From: Asaia bogorensis
GTDB lineage: Bacteria > Pseudomonadota > Alphaproteobacteria > Acetobacterales > Acetobacteraceae
Assembly (NCBI GenBank): GCA_945869965.1
Contig: CAMBRC010000011.1
Span: forward strand, 1 to 64,000
Direction: 5' to 3'
DNA length: 64,000 bases
Shown: piece after piece, positions 25,701-33,565 of the stretch
How positions within the stretch are numbered: position 1 is the stretch's first letter
How the letters are laid out: each line of letters starts with the position of its first letter
Translations under genes and position numbers: made by a program
Notes under the pieces: model-generated
Database searches by the model: none
The model's input: the letters and a program-made list of their open reading frames with translations, nothing else
What the model was told of the DNA's origin: nothing

Positions 25701-25777
25701 GCCACTGGCTGGATGCCGGGCAGCTTGCCACGCTGGATGCCATCCTGGCCGCCATGGCCGACGATCAGGAACGCTAG
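22724..25777 (+). CDS. srfB: SrfB family protein
   Basis: This 1017-residue protein has the length of the SrfB family, the middle gene of the Salmonella srfABC operon. Two motifs of the actin/Hsp70 (ASKHA) nucleotide-binding fold are visible: phosphate-1-like LVLDLGNSRSCGFLVE (D268) and phosphate-2-like GSIDVGGGTTDLAIYTYT (D560). A later VLLLSGRGARWPAV and the PKTTVAVGAML segment fit the adenosine side of that fold. This suggests an ATPase or ATP-sensing platform; the activity has not, to my knowledge, been shown. Four bases separate its stop from the srfC start, so the two are surely co-translated partners. Confidence 0.85.
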   Translation: MIKPYTELPRLPGGGAGADIPLVPNSGIQFIDVPLPLESLRISRDWYEVPLAEGLAALKQLRAAPDEGGYAYESDGRTLFVSADEEGRYSVDTRAALAPFLGKWVPVPFLQVEVDGPPGRRRLAPGPQNWARIRIVELSPKEAEGNTHRAVLAFDTATMPRTPGAGFLTPWERETARFQIASRMDEVAWMLDLGWVRGWLADLYRERDSSGRELAPDAPIGCRHFAAYLTLLALLEESEAVRPVRLIDLAAAERQGGTGFINVDLVLDLGNSRSCGFLVEQTPGRDRSIADSYRLQLRDISQPEQTSDFPFESRVEFARAAFGKEEWSLQSGRGNAFDWPSPVRVGPEALRLSAMNRGNEGQTGLSSPKRYLWDERPRLTPWRFNPATDAEGVIRGSYLRYLAEDGTVLSMKKRSGIALRPLFSRASLFTLFLLEVLLQARAQVNSYAARYGRQDMTAPRRISSLILTLPPAMPLEEVRKVRERARAAAFLLKDVTGDTSPRVLDVEAKLDEATATQIVYLYDQISHAYRGDAPDYLDLVGRKRNVGGSVRPSLRIGSIDVGGGTTDLAIYTYTLTDRVVVPQEEFREGFRLAGDDVLETVVMRHVMPGLRHALANAEFGSGTLGTERAQQFLVSLFRVPASTEPERQARRLALNHVLAPAALGLLSEYEGWNPMAAGGIETRTIGTFLGARTAGLTAVVPQTRGVAPEPPGLRAAAWLNGRVAELGVRGFSIEEVALDLDFAAIDATVGQTLQEAIEPLCEIVNRFGCDVLLLSGRGARWPAVTAQVVASLAIEPHRVQPMHQYRVGAWYPFADGTGRIYDPKTTVAVGAMLYRLLRGGQLDNFALTDKFTMRSTARYVGLMESDRRIRADRVLFRDLSTAMPTDPDAQGETEESERPLTFSGRSFLGFKQFAAERWPASPLYRIEFANSEAAAGVSLPLSFTLRRKLTRDPDGDAMEFDIDETSVMDARGAPLRPGTLVRSLQTLPGDEGSHWLDAGQLATLDAILAAMADDQER

Positions 25778-25780
25778 AGC

Positions 25781-28390
25781 ATGTCGGAAGCCGCCACCCA
25801 AAACCTTGTCCGCCTTTGCCAGGATACCGAGCGCGCGGCGCAAGGGGCGCTGTCCTGGTTTCGCGACTATCCCGATCGCATCGCCGCCCAGCGCCCGGTG
25901 CTGGAGAAGGAGTTCCGGCTCGCGGCCGTTGAAGCGCGCAAGCTGCGCATGGCGGCCGAGCGGCCGGTGGCAGTCGGCGTCTACGGGTTGTCGCAGGCGG
26001 GCAAGAGCTACCTGATCTCGACCTTGGCGCGGCCGTCCGGCGGCGAGCTCACCGCCATGCTCGACCGGCCGCGCGGCTTCCTGGCCGACATCAATCCGGA
26101 GAGCGACAAGGAAGCCACCGGGCTGGTCACCCGCTTCACTATGCGCGCGGAGAAGGGGCCGGACGGGTTCCCGGTGCGGCTGCGGCTGTTGTCCGAAGTG
26201 GACCTGGTGAAGATCCTGGCGAATTCCTGGTTCTGCGACGCGCTGGATGCCGAGAAGGCCAGTGCCGGGCTGACGGATGCCATCGCCGAGGTGCTGGGGG
26301 CGGCGGAGCGCGATGCAGCGGGGGCGGCGGAGAACAACGAGGTTCGCCAGGAAGACATCTGGGACCTCAGCAAATATTGCGACAATGAGTTTCGCGGCTT
26401 TGCCGACGCGCAGGCGATCCGTTCCGGGCCATTTTGGGACCGCATGGCGGCGGTGCTGCCGCGTCTGCCGCTGGAGCGGCGCGTTGATGTTTACGCGCTT
26501 TTGTGGAACCGGTTTCCGAAGTTCACCGACGTGCTCACCCGGCTGACGGCGCGGCTAAAGGCGTTGCGCTTCGATCGCGAGGCCTGGGCACCGATCACCG
26601 CCCTGGTGCCGAAGACGGAAAGCGTGCTGAAGGTCGACACGCTGGATCACCTGGCGGATACCGCCCAGCCGCAGATCGAGATCACCGCCCAGAACGGCGC
26701 GCGCTGCACGCTGACGCGCCCCGAGCTGACGGCGCTGATTGCCGAGTTGCAGATCACCATGTCCGAGCTGCCGTGGCCGATCTTCCAGGCCACCGACCTG
26801 CTCGATTTTCCCGGCGCGCGCGAACGGACGGGCAAGGACCATGCGCTGGAGATCGGCGCCCGTGCCAACGCGCTGGGCGAGTTTTTTCTGCGCGGCAAGG
26901 TGGCGTACCTGTTCGAGCGGTATGCCGCCGAGCGTGAGTTGAACGCCCTGCTGCTCTGCATCAAGGAGAGCAACAACGCGTTTGACGCCACAATCCGGCA
27001 GTCGATCCGCAGCTGGATCAACCGCACCCACGGTAACTCGCCAGAAGCGCGCGCGCGGGTGGAAACGGCGTTGTTCATCATGCTCACGCGGATGGACATG
27101 CATTTCAACCGTACGCCAGGCCGCGACGACTCGATGGCGTCGGACGATCTGTGGGAGGCGCGGGTCAAGGCCAGCCTGCTGCAACCGTTGCAGGAGGCGA
27201 ATGGTTGGCTCGACAACTGGCATCCCGGCCAGCCGTTCAGCAACACCCTTCTGGCGCGCAATCCCGGTAAATCGCAATCGTTGTCGCGGTTGACCGATGA
27301 CGGTGTGGAGGGCGAGCTCCTGCCGGGGGTTGCGGAAAAGATCGTGCGCTGGGGCGGCGAATTCTCCGCCAATGCGGGGATTCGGCGGCATGTGCGCAAT
27401 CCCGAAAAGGCTTGGCAGGAGGTGTTCCGCATCAACGATGCCGGGATGAGCTACCTGGTCGAATCGCTTGCACCCGTGTGCCGGCCGGAGTTGAAGCTGA
27501 ACCAGCTTTCCAACCAGGCTGCCATCCTGCGTGGTGACATGCGTCGGCGGTTGTCGGAATGGCATGTCGGCGACGACCTGGATGCTGAATACCAGAAGCG
27601 GCTCGACGGGCTGCGCCCCGCGCTCGAACTGCTGGAGGCGAACGGCAATGCTGGGCGCTTCGGGCTGTTGTTGACGCAATTCCACCTGACGCCGGCCGAG
27701 GCGCGCGAAGTGCTGTTGCGCACGTTGCCGACGGTGGAGGCTAATCGCTCGGCGGCGCCGGCGGCCACCGGTGCAGTGTCGTCGATGCGCGACCGGCTGC
27801 GTGCTCGCGCGGCGCCGGCGACCACCACCCCGACGGAAGCCGCTTCCGGTAACGACCCAACTCAGGATCGCGGCGCCGCGCTGTTGTCGGCCTGGATCGC
27901 CAAGCTGCGGCGCTTTTCGACCGAGACCAACCTGCATGGCTTCTTTGGTTTTGATGGTCCGACGGCGGATGCGCTGGTGGCCGAAATGGTCGCCACCGCG
28001 GGGCGCTGCCGGCTGCAATCGCGGCTGGTGGAGGGGCTCGGCCGCATCAAGGGCGGGTTGCGTTTCGACCAGGCGGCCGACCGGCGCGCGGTGCTGGTGT
28101 CGCAGCTGATCAACGAGCATGTGAACTTCCAAGGCATGAGCCTGGACGGCATCCTCTCCCCTGACCGGCCGCGCGTGGAAGGCGGCCCGCCGGCCTTCGA
28201 GCCCCAGCCCCCGCCGGAACCGGGCTTCGAGATCGGCGACGAACCGGAACCCTTCGGCCCACTCTTCTGCCTGTCCTGGGTCGACGTCCTGGCCGATGCC
28301 GTCAAGCGCAACGTCTATGACCAGGGCGGCGCCGGCATGGTCGACCAGAAGCAGAACGAGGCGCTCGGCGCCGTTTTGTCGCTGCTGTGA
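25781..28390 (+). CDS. srfC: SrfC family P-loop protein
   Basis: This 869-residue protein corresponds to SrfC, a putative virulence factor. The P-loop is GVYGLSQAGKSYL (G69 to S76, GxxxxGKS). A switch-II-like DLLDFPGARER (D342-F-P-G) points to a large dynamin- or YfjP-like GTPase rather than an ABC-type ATPase. FLRGKVAYLFERYAAERELNALLLCI and LFIMLTRMDMHF follow; LTRMD may be the TKxD-like base-recognition motif. The C-terminus contains LGRIKGGLRFD and an acidic, proline-rich stretch. It sits tightly between srfB and a membrane protein gene. Confidence 0.82.
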   Translation: MSEAATQNLVRLCQDTERAAQGALSWFRDYPDRIAAQRPVLEKEFRLAAVEARKLRMAAERPVAVGVYGLSQAGKSYLISTLARPSGGELTAMLDRPRGFLADINPESDKEATGLVTRFTMRAEKGPDGFPVRLRLLSEVDLVKILANSWFCDALDAEKASAGLTDAIAEVLGAAERDAAGAAENNEVRQEDIWDLSKYCDNEFRGFADAQAIRSGPFWDRMAAVLPRLPLERRVDVYALLWNRFPKFTDVLTRLTARLKALRFDREAWAPITALVPKTESVLKVDTLDHLADTAQPQIEITAQNGARCTLTRPELTALIAELQITMSELPWPIFQATDLLDFPGARERTGKDHALEIGARANALGEFFLRGKVAYLFERYAAERELNALLLCIKESNNAFDATIRQSIRSWINRTHGNSPEARARVETALFIMLTRMDMHFNRTPGRDDSMASDDLWEARVKASLLQPLQEANGWLDNWHPGQPFSNTLLARNPGKSQSLSRLTDDGVEGELLPGVAEKIVRWGGEFSANAGIRRHVRNPEKAWQEVFRINDAGMSYLVESLAPVCRPELKLNQLSNQAAILRGDMRRRLSEWHVGDDLDAEYQKRLDGLRPALELLEANGNAGRFGLLLTQFHLTPAEAREVLLRTLPTVEANRSAAPAATGAVSSMRDRLRARAAPATTTPTEAASGNDPTQDRGAALLSAWIAKLRRFSTETNLHGFFGFDGPTADALVAEMVATAGRCRLQSRLVEGLGRIKGGLRFDQAADRRAVLVSQLINEHVNFQGMSLDGILSPDRPRVEGGPPAFEPQPPPEPGFEIGDEPEPFGPLFCLSWVDVLADAVKRNVYDQGGAGMVDQKQNEALGAVLSLL

Positions 28391-28409
28391 TCGACAGGAG
28401 CTGACACAA

Positions 28410-29534
28410 ATGGAATTCCGTATCGCCCAGATCACCGACGACCCGCGCGGCGTGCTGACCGGTGCCTTCGTGTTCAGCCCGCCGCCGCATCTGCCAGAAG
28501 TGCCGCGGGTGATGGTCGAGCGGTTCGGGGCGGAGAATACCAAGCTCGGGCTGCATGGCTGGGCGGTGGACAGCAAGGGGTTGCGACCGCGCGTGGTGGA
28601 GAAGCGCGGGGCGGAGCTGTGGCTGTGCTTTGGCGCCGAGGTCTCGTTCCACGTGCTGCCGAACACGCCGGTGCGGATCAATATTGTCGGCACCGATATC
28701 GAAGGCACCGAGATCTGGCCACCAATTCCGCGCGGCAAGGCACCGCCCGCCGACATCCCCGAGGATGACGCACCCTGGCCGGAGCCGAAGGCCGAGGCGC
28801 CACCCCCGCCCGCGCCACCGGCTCCTGCGCCTGCACCGCCACCGCCGGCCCCGCCACCGCCGCCACCGCCGCCGCCACCCGCGGAGCAGGCGACCGTCAT
28901 CATCCAGCCCAGGCGCGAGGAAGCCCCCCCGCCGCCCCCGCCACCGCCGCCCGCGGCGCCGGCCAAGCGTGGTCCGCCGGTGGTTGCCATCGTTGCCGTG
29001 CTGCTTGTGCTGCTGGTCGCCGCCGGCGGTGCTGCGTGGTGGTTCCTGTGGCCGGCGGCTGCGCCAATTCAACAGGCGAGAGTCCCCACGCCGCCGCCGG
29101 CGCCGGCATCGCCTGACTGTGCCGAGGCGGCCGATGTGCTCAACGGCCGCTGCACCCCTGAGAAGATGATCGCCCTGCCGGCCACCGAGCAGACCCGGCT
29201 GGCCGAGGCGCTGCTGCGCCAGGGCGAGCGCCGGGCCAGCGACATGGCGGTCAGCCTGCTGAGCGCCGCCGCCAGCCGGCACAACCATCCCGCGGCGCGG
29301 CTGGCGCTCGGGCGGCTGTACGATCCCGTGACGTTCAAGCAGGGGGGGCCGCTGACTGCGCCCAACCCGGCACGCGCACTGGACGAATTCGCCAAAGCCG
29401 CCGAGGGTGGCCTGGCCGACGCCAAGACAGCGCGGGACGCCCTGGTGGCCAAACTGAAGCTGGAAGCCGCCGGCCCCGACGCCGCCGCCGCCGAACGCGC
29501 CCGCAGCGTGCTGACCGCGGCCGGAATCCAGTGA
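28410..29534 (+). CDS. Single-pass membrane protein with a Sel1/TPR-like C-terminus, cluster-specific
   Basis: This 374-residue protein has CAGGAG before ATG 28410. Residues 1-110 form a soluble beta-rich domain (VMVERFGAENTKLGLHGW, then LWLCFGAEVSFHVLP) of unknown family. A long Pro-rich linker with PPPPP runs follows, and one transmembrane helix lies at about 190-214. The periplasmic part has a pair of Cys and a Sel1/TPR-like region: SLLSAAASRHNHPAARLALGRLYD and ALDEFAKAAEGGLADAK. The cytoplasm-linker-helix-periplasm layout matches the two SrfA-like genes upstream, so it probably belongs to the same complex. Confidence 0.65.
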   Translation: MEFRIAQITDDPRGVLTGAFVFSPPPHLPEVPRVMVERFGAENTKLGLHGWAVDSKGLRPRVVEKRGAELWLCFGAEVSFHVLPNTPVRINIVGTDIEGTEIWPPIPRGKAPPADIPEDDAPWPEPKAEAPPPPAPPAPAPAPPPPAPPPPPPPPPPAEQATVIIQPRREEAPPPPPPPPPAAPAKRGPPVVAIVAVLLVLLVAAGGAAWWFLWPAAAPIQQARVPTPPPAPASPDCAEAADVLNGRCTPEKMIALPATEQTRLAEALLRQGERRASDMAVSLLSAAASRHNHPAARLALGRLYDPVTFKQGGPLTAPNPARALDEFAKAAEGGLADAKTARDALVAKLKLEAAGPDAAAAERARSVLTAAGIQ

Positions 29535-29554
29535 CCGACGAGGAGGGACCGCCC

Positions 29555-31510
29555 ATGACCATCGGCCGCCGCACCCTACTCACCGGCAGTTCTGCGCTCA
29601 CGCTCGCCGGCAGCTCTGCGCTCTCGCTTTTCGCCGCACCGGCGATCGCACAACAGCCTCCCCCGCCCGCTCCCCCCGGCGGCCGCGAGGCGATGCTGAT
29701 GCCCGGCAAGCGCTCGCTGCGCCAACGTGTGCTCACCCGGCCGGGAGCCACCTACCGCGCCCAGCCCGGCGGCGCCGCGGGACCCCAGCCGGCTAGCCCG
29801 CTAACCCCACTTTTCGCCTATGCCCGCCAAGCCGGCCCCGACGGCAAGCAATGGGTCGAGGTCGGGCCGGCCAGTCGTGGCACCACGCTGGGCTGGCTGC
29901 CCGAGGATCAGACGATCCCCTGGCTGCACACGATGACCGCCGCTTTCCACAACCCCGTTGGGCGCGAGCGCACGCTGTTCTTCCGCGACCGCGATTCGCT
30001 GCTGGCCATGCTCGGCGGCGCCACTCCGCCGCAGGAGGCGCGCGCCCTGACCGCCGCCGCCAGCCGCACCCCGCACCCGGCCGACTTCCCTGTGGTGGCG
30101 ATGGAACCGGCGGTCCACATCGACATCAAGCGGCAGTTCTACCTGTTGCCGATTCTCCAGGCCGAAAGCGTCTCGCTGCAGGACGGGCGCGAGTACCGAA
30201 TGATGGAGGTCGCATCCATCCCACTCTCGGCAGAAGCGCCGGGCCAGCAGGCGCCGTTCAGCGTTGGCATTGCCTTTGTGGTCGACACCACCCTGTCGAT
30301 GGACCCGTACATCAACAAGGTGCGCGCGGCACTCAGCGAATTCGTCAAGGCGACCGCGGCCGAACCCGGCGCGCCGACGCGCTATGCGCTGATGGGCTTC
30401 CGCAACAACCTCAGCCGCCAGCCGCGCCTGGAATACCTTCACCGCGTCTTCGCCAAGTTCGCTGACAGCACCGACGCTGACGGCTTCGTGCGCAAGATCC
30501 AGGACATCAAGGCAACCACCGTCGACAGCCTGTCGTTCAACGAGGACAGCTTCGCCGCGGTCGGCGAGGCGATCGATAAGCTCGACTGGGGCGATATCCA
30601 GGGGCGCGTCATCATCCTGGTCACCGATGCCGGCAGCCTTACCGCCAATGACCCGCTGTCGGGCACCCGCATGGGACCGGAGGAGCTGGGCAACAAGGCC
30701 CGCGCTGCCGGCGTGGCGCTGATGGTGCTGCACTTGAAAACCCCACAGGGTGCCAACAATCACGCCTCCGCCGAGCGCCAGTATACGGCACTCAGCTCGG
30801 TTCCGCTGCCGACCCTCGGGCCGCAGTATTTCCCGGTGCCCAACGGCGACCCGGAGGCGATGGATCGCGTGGTGCGCGACATGATGGGCAAGCTGCGCGC
30901 CGTGCGCACCGATCAGGCCGCCGCCCAGGCCAGCCGTACGCCCCCCAACCCGGAAGACAGGGCGGCCATGGTGGGCCATGCGCTGCGCCTGGCCTGGCTT
31001 GGCCGGCAGGATCGCGCCGCCGCCCCCGACCTGGTCCGTGCCTGGGCATCCGATGGCTACAAAGGCACCAACCCGCCCGAGTGCCTGGAAGTCCGCGTCC
31101 TGCTCACCCGCAACCAGCTCAACGACCTCGCGCAATCCCTGCGCTTCATTATCGACCAGGGCCGCGCCAACCTGCTCGACAGCAACGCCATGTTCGACCG
31201 GCTCCAAACCGTGGCCGCCCATCTCGCCCGCGATCCCGATGGCCTGCGCACCCGCGGCCTGGAAAGCCTCGGCGGTATCCTCGGCGAATATCTCGAAGGC
31301 CTGCCCTACGTCTCCGACATCGCAACCCTGGACCGCACCACCTGGCGCAACATGGGCGGCGGGGCGCAGACCGAGCTGCTCGACACGCTGGAATCCCGCC
31401 TGCGGCTCTACCAGGATTTCAACCGCACGCCGGAACTGTGGAAAAGCTTCGACGGCGGCCGCGATGCCGGTGAGGCCGTCTACCCCGTCCCGCTGTCAGC
31501 ACTGCCTTGA
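29555..31510 (+). CDS. Tat-exported VWA protein resembling the periplasmic part of PpkA
   Basis: This 651-residue protein starts at ATG 29555 with a strong GGAGG site; a GTG overlapping the previous stop is less likely. MTIGRRTLLTGSSALTLAGS is a Tat signal. Around residue 244 a VWA domain begins: FSVGIAFVVDTTLSMDPYI, with MIDAS-like D244-T-T-L-S, then YALMGFRNN and RVIILVTDAGSL. The C-terminal third is helical. PpkA, the T6SS-regulating kinase, carries a similar periplasmic VWA region after its kinase domain. Here no kinase is fused, and the next genes are TagT/TagS/TagR-like. Assignment to the PpkA group is by architecture and context. Confidence 0.7.
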   Translation: MTIGRRTLLTGSSALTLAGSSALSLFAAPAIAQQPPPPAPPGGREAMLMPGKRSLRQRVLTRPGATYRAQPGGAAGPQPASPLTPLFAYARQAGPDGKQWVEVGPASRGTTLGWLPEDQTIPWLHTMTAAFHNPVGRERTLFFRDRDSLLAMLGGATPPQEARALTAAASRTPHPADFPVVAMEPAVHIDIKRQFYLLPILQAESVSLQDGREYRMMEVASIPLSAEAPGQQAPFSVGIAFVVDTTLSMDPYINKVRAALSEFVKATAAEPGAPTRYALMGFRNNLSRQPRLEYLHRVFAKFADSTDADGFVRKIQDIKATTVDSLSFNEDSFAAVGEAIDKLDWGDIQGRVIILVTDAGSLTANDPLSGTRMGPEELGNKARAAGVALMVLHLKTPQGANNHASAERQYTALSSVPLPTLGPQYFPVPNGDPEAMDRVVRDMMGKLRAVRTDQAAAQASRTPPNPEDRAAMVGHALRLAWLGRQDRAAAPDLVRAWASDGYKGTNPPECLEVRVLLTRNQLNDLAQSLRFIIDQGRANLLDSNAMFDRLQTVAAHLARDPDGLRTRGLESLGGILGEYLEGLPYVSDIATLDRTTWRNMGGGAQTELLDTLESRLRLYQDFNRTPELWKSFDGGRDAGEAVYPVPLSALP

Positions 31511-32232
31511 GCGATCTCCTGCTCGATATCCGCAAGCTGCACGTCACAAGGCGTGCCGGCGCCTATGCGTTTCGCCTGGAAGTCCCCGGCTTCTCCATGC
31601 CGCCCGGGAGTTGTGTCGCACTGCTCGGCAAGTCCGGCAGCGGCAAGAGCACGATGCTCGACCTGCTCGCCATGGCACTGCCCCCCGATGGCGCCGAGCG
31701 CTTCACGTTCTCGCCGCGCGATGAAACCATCGATCTCGCCGCCGCCTGGCGCGGCAGTGCCGCACTTCAGGACCGCACCCGCGCCCAGCACATCGGCTAC
31801 GTTCTGCAAACTGGTGGCCTGCTGCCGTTCTTGTCCGTACGGCGCAACATCGCCCTGCCGGCCGAGATTGCCGGTCGCCCGGCGCCGGACCGCGTCGAGC
31901 ACCTGGCAAAACGCCTCGGCGTCGCCCACCACCTCGACCGCATGCCGCATGCGCTGTCGGTCGGCGAGCGCCAACGCGCCGCGATCGCCCGCGCCCTGGT
32001 GCACCAGCCACCTCTCGTGCTGGCCGACGAGCCGACCAGTGCGCTCGATCCGTCGCTCGCCGTCGAAGTTCTGGACCTGCTGCTGGCCGAGACGCGGAAC
32101 GAAGGTGCGGCCCTGATCATCGCCACCCACGACCACGACGCCGCCGAGCGGTTGCGACTCCCGGTCGTCGCCTTTGAGATAACCCGTGCGGAGCAGGGGG
32201 CGGTCGCGGTGGCGCGGCCGACATGGAAGTGA
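31507..32232 (+). CDS. ABC transporter ATPase, LolD/MacB type (TagT-like)
   Basis: This 241-residue ATPase is read from TTG 31507, overlapping the VWA stop (TTGA). Walker A is GKSGSGKS (from residue 41), the signature LSVGERQR, Walker B VLADEPTSALD, and the switch His is in IIATHDHDAA. It groups by length and sequence with lipoprotein-release ATPases. It pairs with the FtsX-type permease downstream. In Pseudomonas the TagT-TagS pair lies next to ppkA in the threonine-phosphorylation pathway, and the order here matches. A paired hairpin repeat separates it from the permease. Confidence 0.88.
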   Translation: MSDLLLDIRKLHVTRRAGAYAFRLEVPGFSMPPGSCVALLGKSGSGKSTMLDLLAMALPPDGAERFTFSPRDETIDLAAAWRGSAALQDRTRAQHIGYVLQTGGLLPFLSVRRNIALPAEIAGRPAPDRVEHLAKRLGVAHHLDRMPHALSVGERQRAAIARALVHQPPLVLADEPTSALDPSLAVEVLDLLLAETRNEGAALIIATHDHDAAERLRLPVVAFEITRAEQGAVAVARPTWK

Positions 32233-32238
32233 GGAAGT

Positions 32239-32369
32239 CTTCTTTTTGTGAACAAAAAGAAGCAAAAAAACTTCATTCGATGGCCGCCGGCCTCCCGCAC
32301 GGAATTCCATCCCCTGGCACGAAACAGAGGAATAAAGTTTTTTTGCTTCTTTTTGTTCACAAAAAGAAG
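32239..32369. repeat. Paired T-rich hairpin element inside the Tag-like operon
   Basis: Hairpins at 32239-32262 and 32346-32369 (11-bp arms, CTTC type) face each other. This copy lies between the ATPase and permease genes of one ABC system, 7 bases after the ATPase stop and 12 bases before the permease start. Confidence 0.88.
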
Positions 32370-32380
32370 ATTCTTCTTCC

Positions 32381-33565
32381 ATGAACCTAACCCTCGCCGC
32401 CCGTCTCGCCCTTTCAGACATGCGCCACGATGCCGGCCTGTTCACCGGCGTGGCACTGACCGTCACCGCCGTGCTCGCGCCATTGCTGGTCCTGCTCGGC
32501 CTCAAGACCGGCGTCATCGAGCATCTGGTTGGCGGCCTGCGCGCCGACCCCGCCACGCGCGAGATCGTGCTGCGCGGCCATATGCCTTTGCCGCCCGAGT
32601 GGTTCGAGACAATGCGCAAACGGCCGGACGTGGCGTTCGTTGCCCCGCGTATGCGCCAGTTGGCGCAGCCGGTCGATGTCGGCCTGGCCGCCAACCCGAT
32701 CCGCGGTACCAACGCCGATTTCGTCGTCTCCGCCCCCGGCGACCCGGTGCTCGGCCGCACCGCCGCGGGGATTGCCGAGGGCAGCGTGGTGCTCAGCCAG
32801 CGCCTGGCGCAGGTCGGCGGATTCAAGGTGGGTGACGAGATCATTGTGTGGGCGATCCGCCGCGCCACCACCGGCAACCAACGTATCGACGCGCGTGCCC
32901 GCGTCGCCGGTATAGCCCCGCCGGCGGCCACCCAGAACGCCGTGGTCTTTGGCCCGCTCGCCATGGCCGCCGCACTTGAGGCGTTCCAGGAACGCGACAG
33001 CGGCCAAACCCAAGCACCCGCGCACATCTTCCCCAGCTTTCGCCTCTACGCCCGCGATATCACCGACGTGGCCACGCTGGAGCGCGACCTGCTGGCCCAG
33101 TCGATGGAGGTGCGCACCGAGGTCGGGCGCATCGGCTGGACCCTGTCGATCGACCGCAACCTGACCACGCTGTTCGCCGTGCTGACCGGCTGCGGGGCGG
33201 CCGGGGTGGCGGTGACGCTGGCGGTGTCGCTGTGGGGCAATGTCGCGCGCAAACGGCGGGCGCTGTCGCTGTTACGGTTGCTCGGACTGCCGGCCGCGGC
33301 ACTTGTGGTGTTTCCACTGGTCCAAGGCGGGCTGGTTGCGGCATTGGGCAGCCTGCTCGGCGCCGGCGTCGCGCTCGCGGTCGGCGCCGCGATCAACGCT
33401 GCGTATGGCGGCGCCTATCTGGAGGGCAACGAACTATGCGTCATCGCCCCGATCCACATCCTGGCCACCGTGGCCAGTGCCATCGTGCTAGCCTTGCTGT
33501 CCAGCCTTGTGGCCGTCCGCCCGGTACTGCGGATCGCACCGTCGGAAGGCATGCGCGAGGCATGA
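32381..33565 (+). CDS. FtsX-family ABC permease, LolC/LolE type (TagS-like)
   Basis: This 394-residue permease has one N-terminal helix (about 20-42), a large periplasmic domain, and three C-terminal helices (about 265-385) with the RKRRALSLLRLLGLP loop between them, as in LolC/MacB. The periplasmic part holds the MacB-core-like GEIVLRGHMPLPPEWF and VVLSQRLAQVGGFKVGDEI segments. It would form a transporter or signal-transducing complex with the ATPase before it. Its stop overlaps the next start (ATGA). Confidence 0.88.
   Translation: MNLTLAARLALSDMRHDAGLFTGVALTVTAVLAPLLVLLGLKTGVIEHLVGGLRADPATREIVLRGHMPLPPEWFETMRKRPDVAFVAPRMRQLAQPVDVGLAANPIRGTNADFVVSAPGDPVLGRTAAGIAEGSVVLSQRLAQVGGFKVGDEIIVWAIRRATTGNQRIDARARVAGIAPPAATQNAVVFGPLAMAAALEAFQERDSGQTQAPAHIFPSFRLYARDITDVATLERDLLAQSMEVRTEVGRIGWTLSIDRNLTTLFAVLTGCGAAGVAVTLAVSLWGNVARKRRALSLLRLLGLPAAALVVFPLVQGGLVAALGSLLGAGVALAVGAAINAAYGGAYLEGNELCVIAPIHILATVASAIVLALLSSLVAVRPVLRIAPSEGMREA

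Noticed and set aside
26555..28990. 811-residue reading on the - strand
   Set aside because: Shadow of srfC and the next gene, starting in a poly-Gly stretch that is the complement of the Pro-rich linker.
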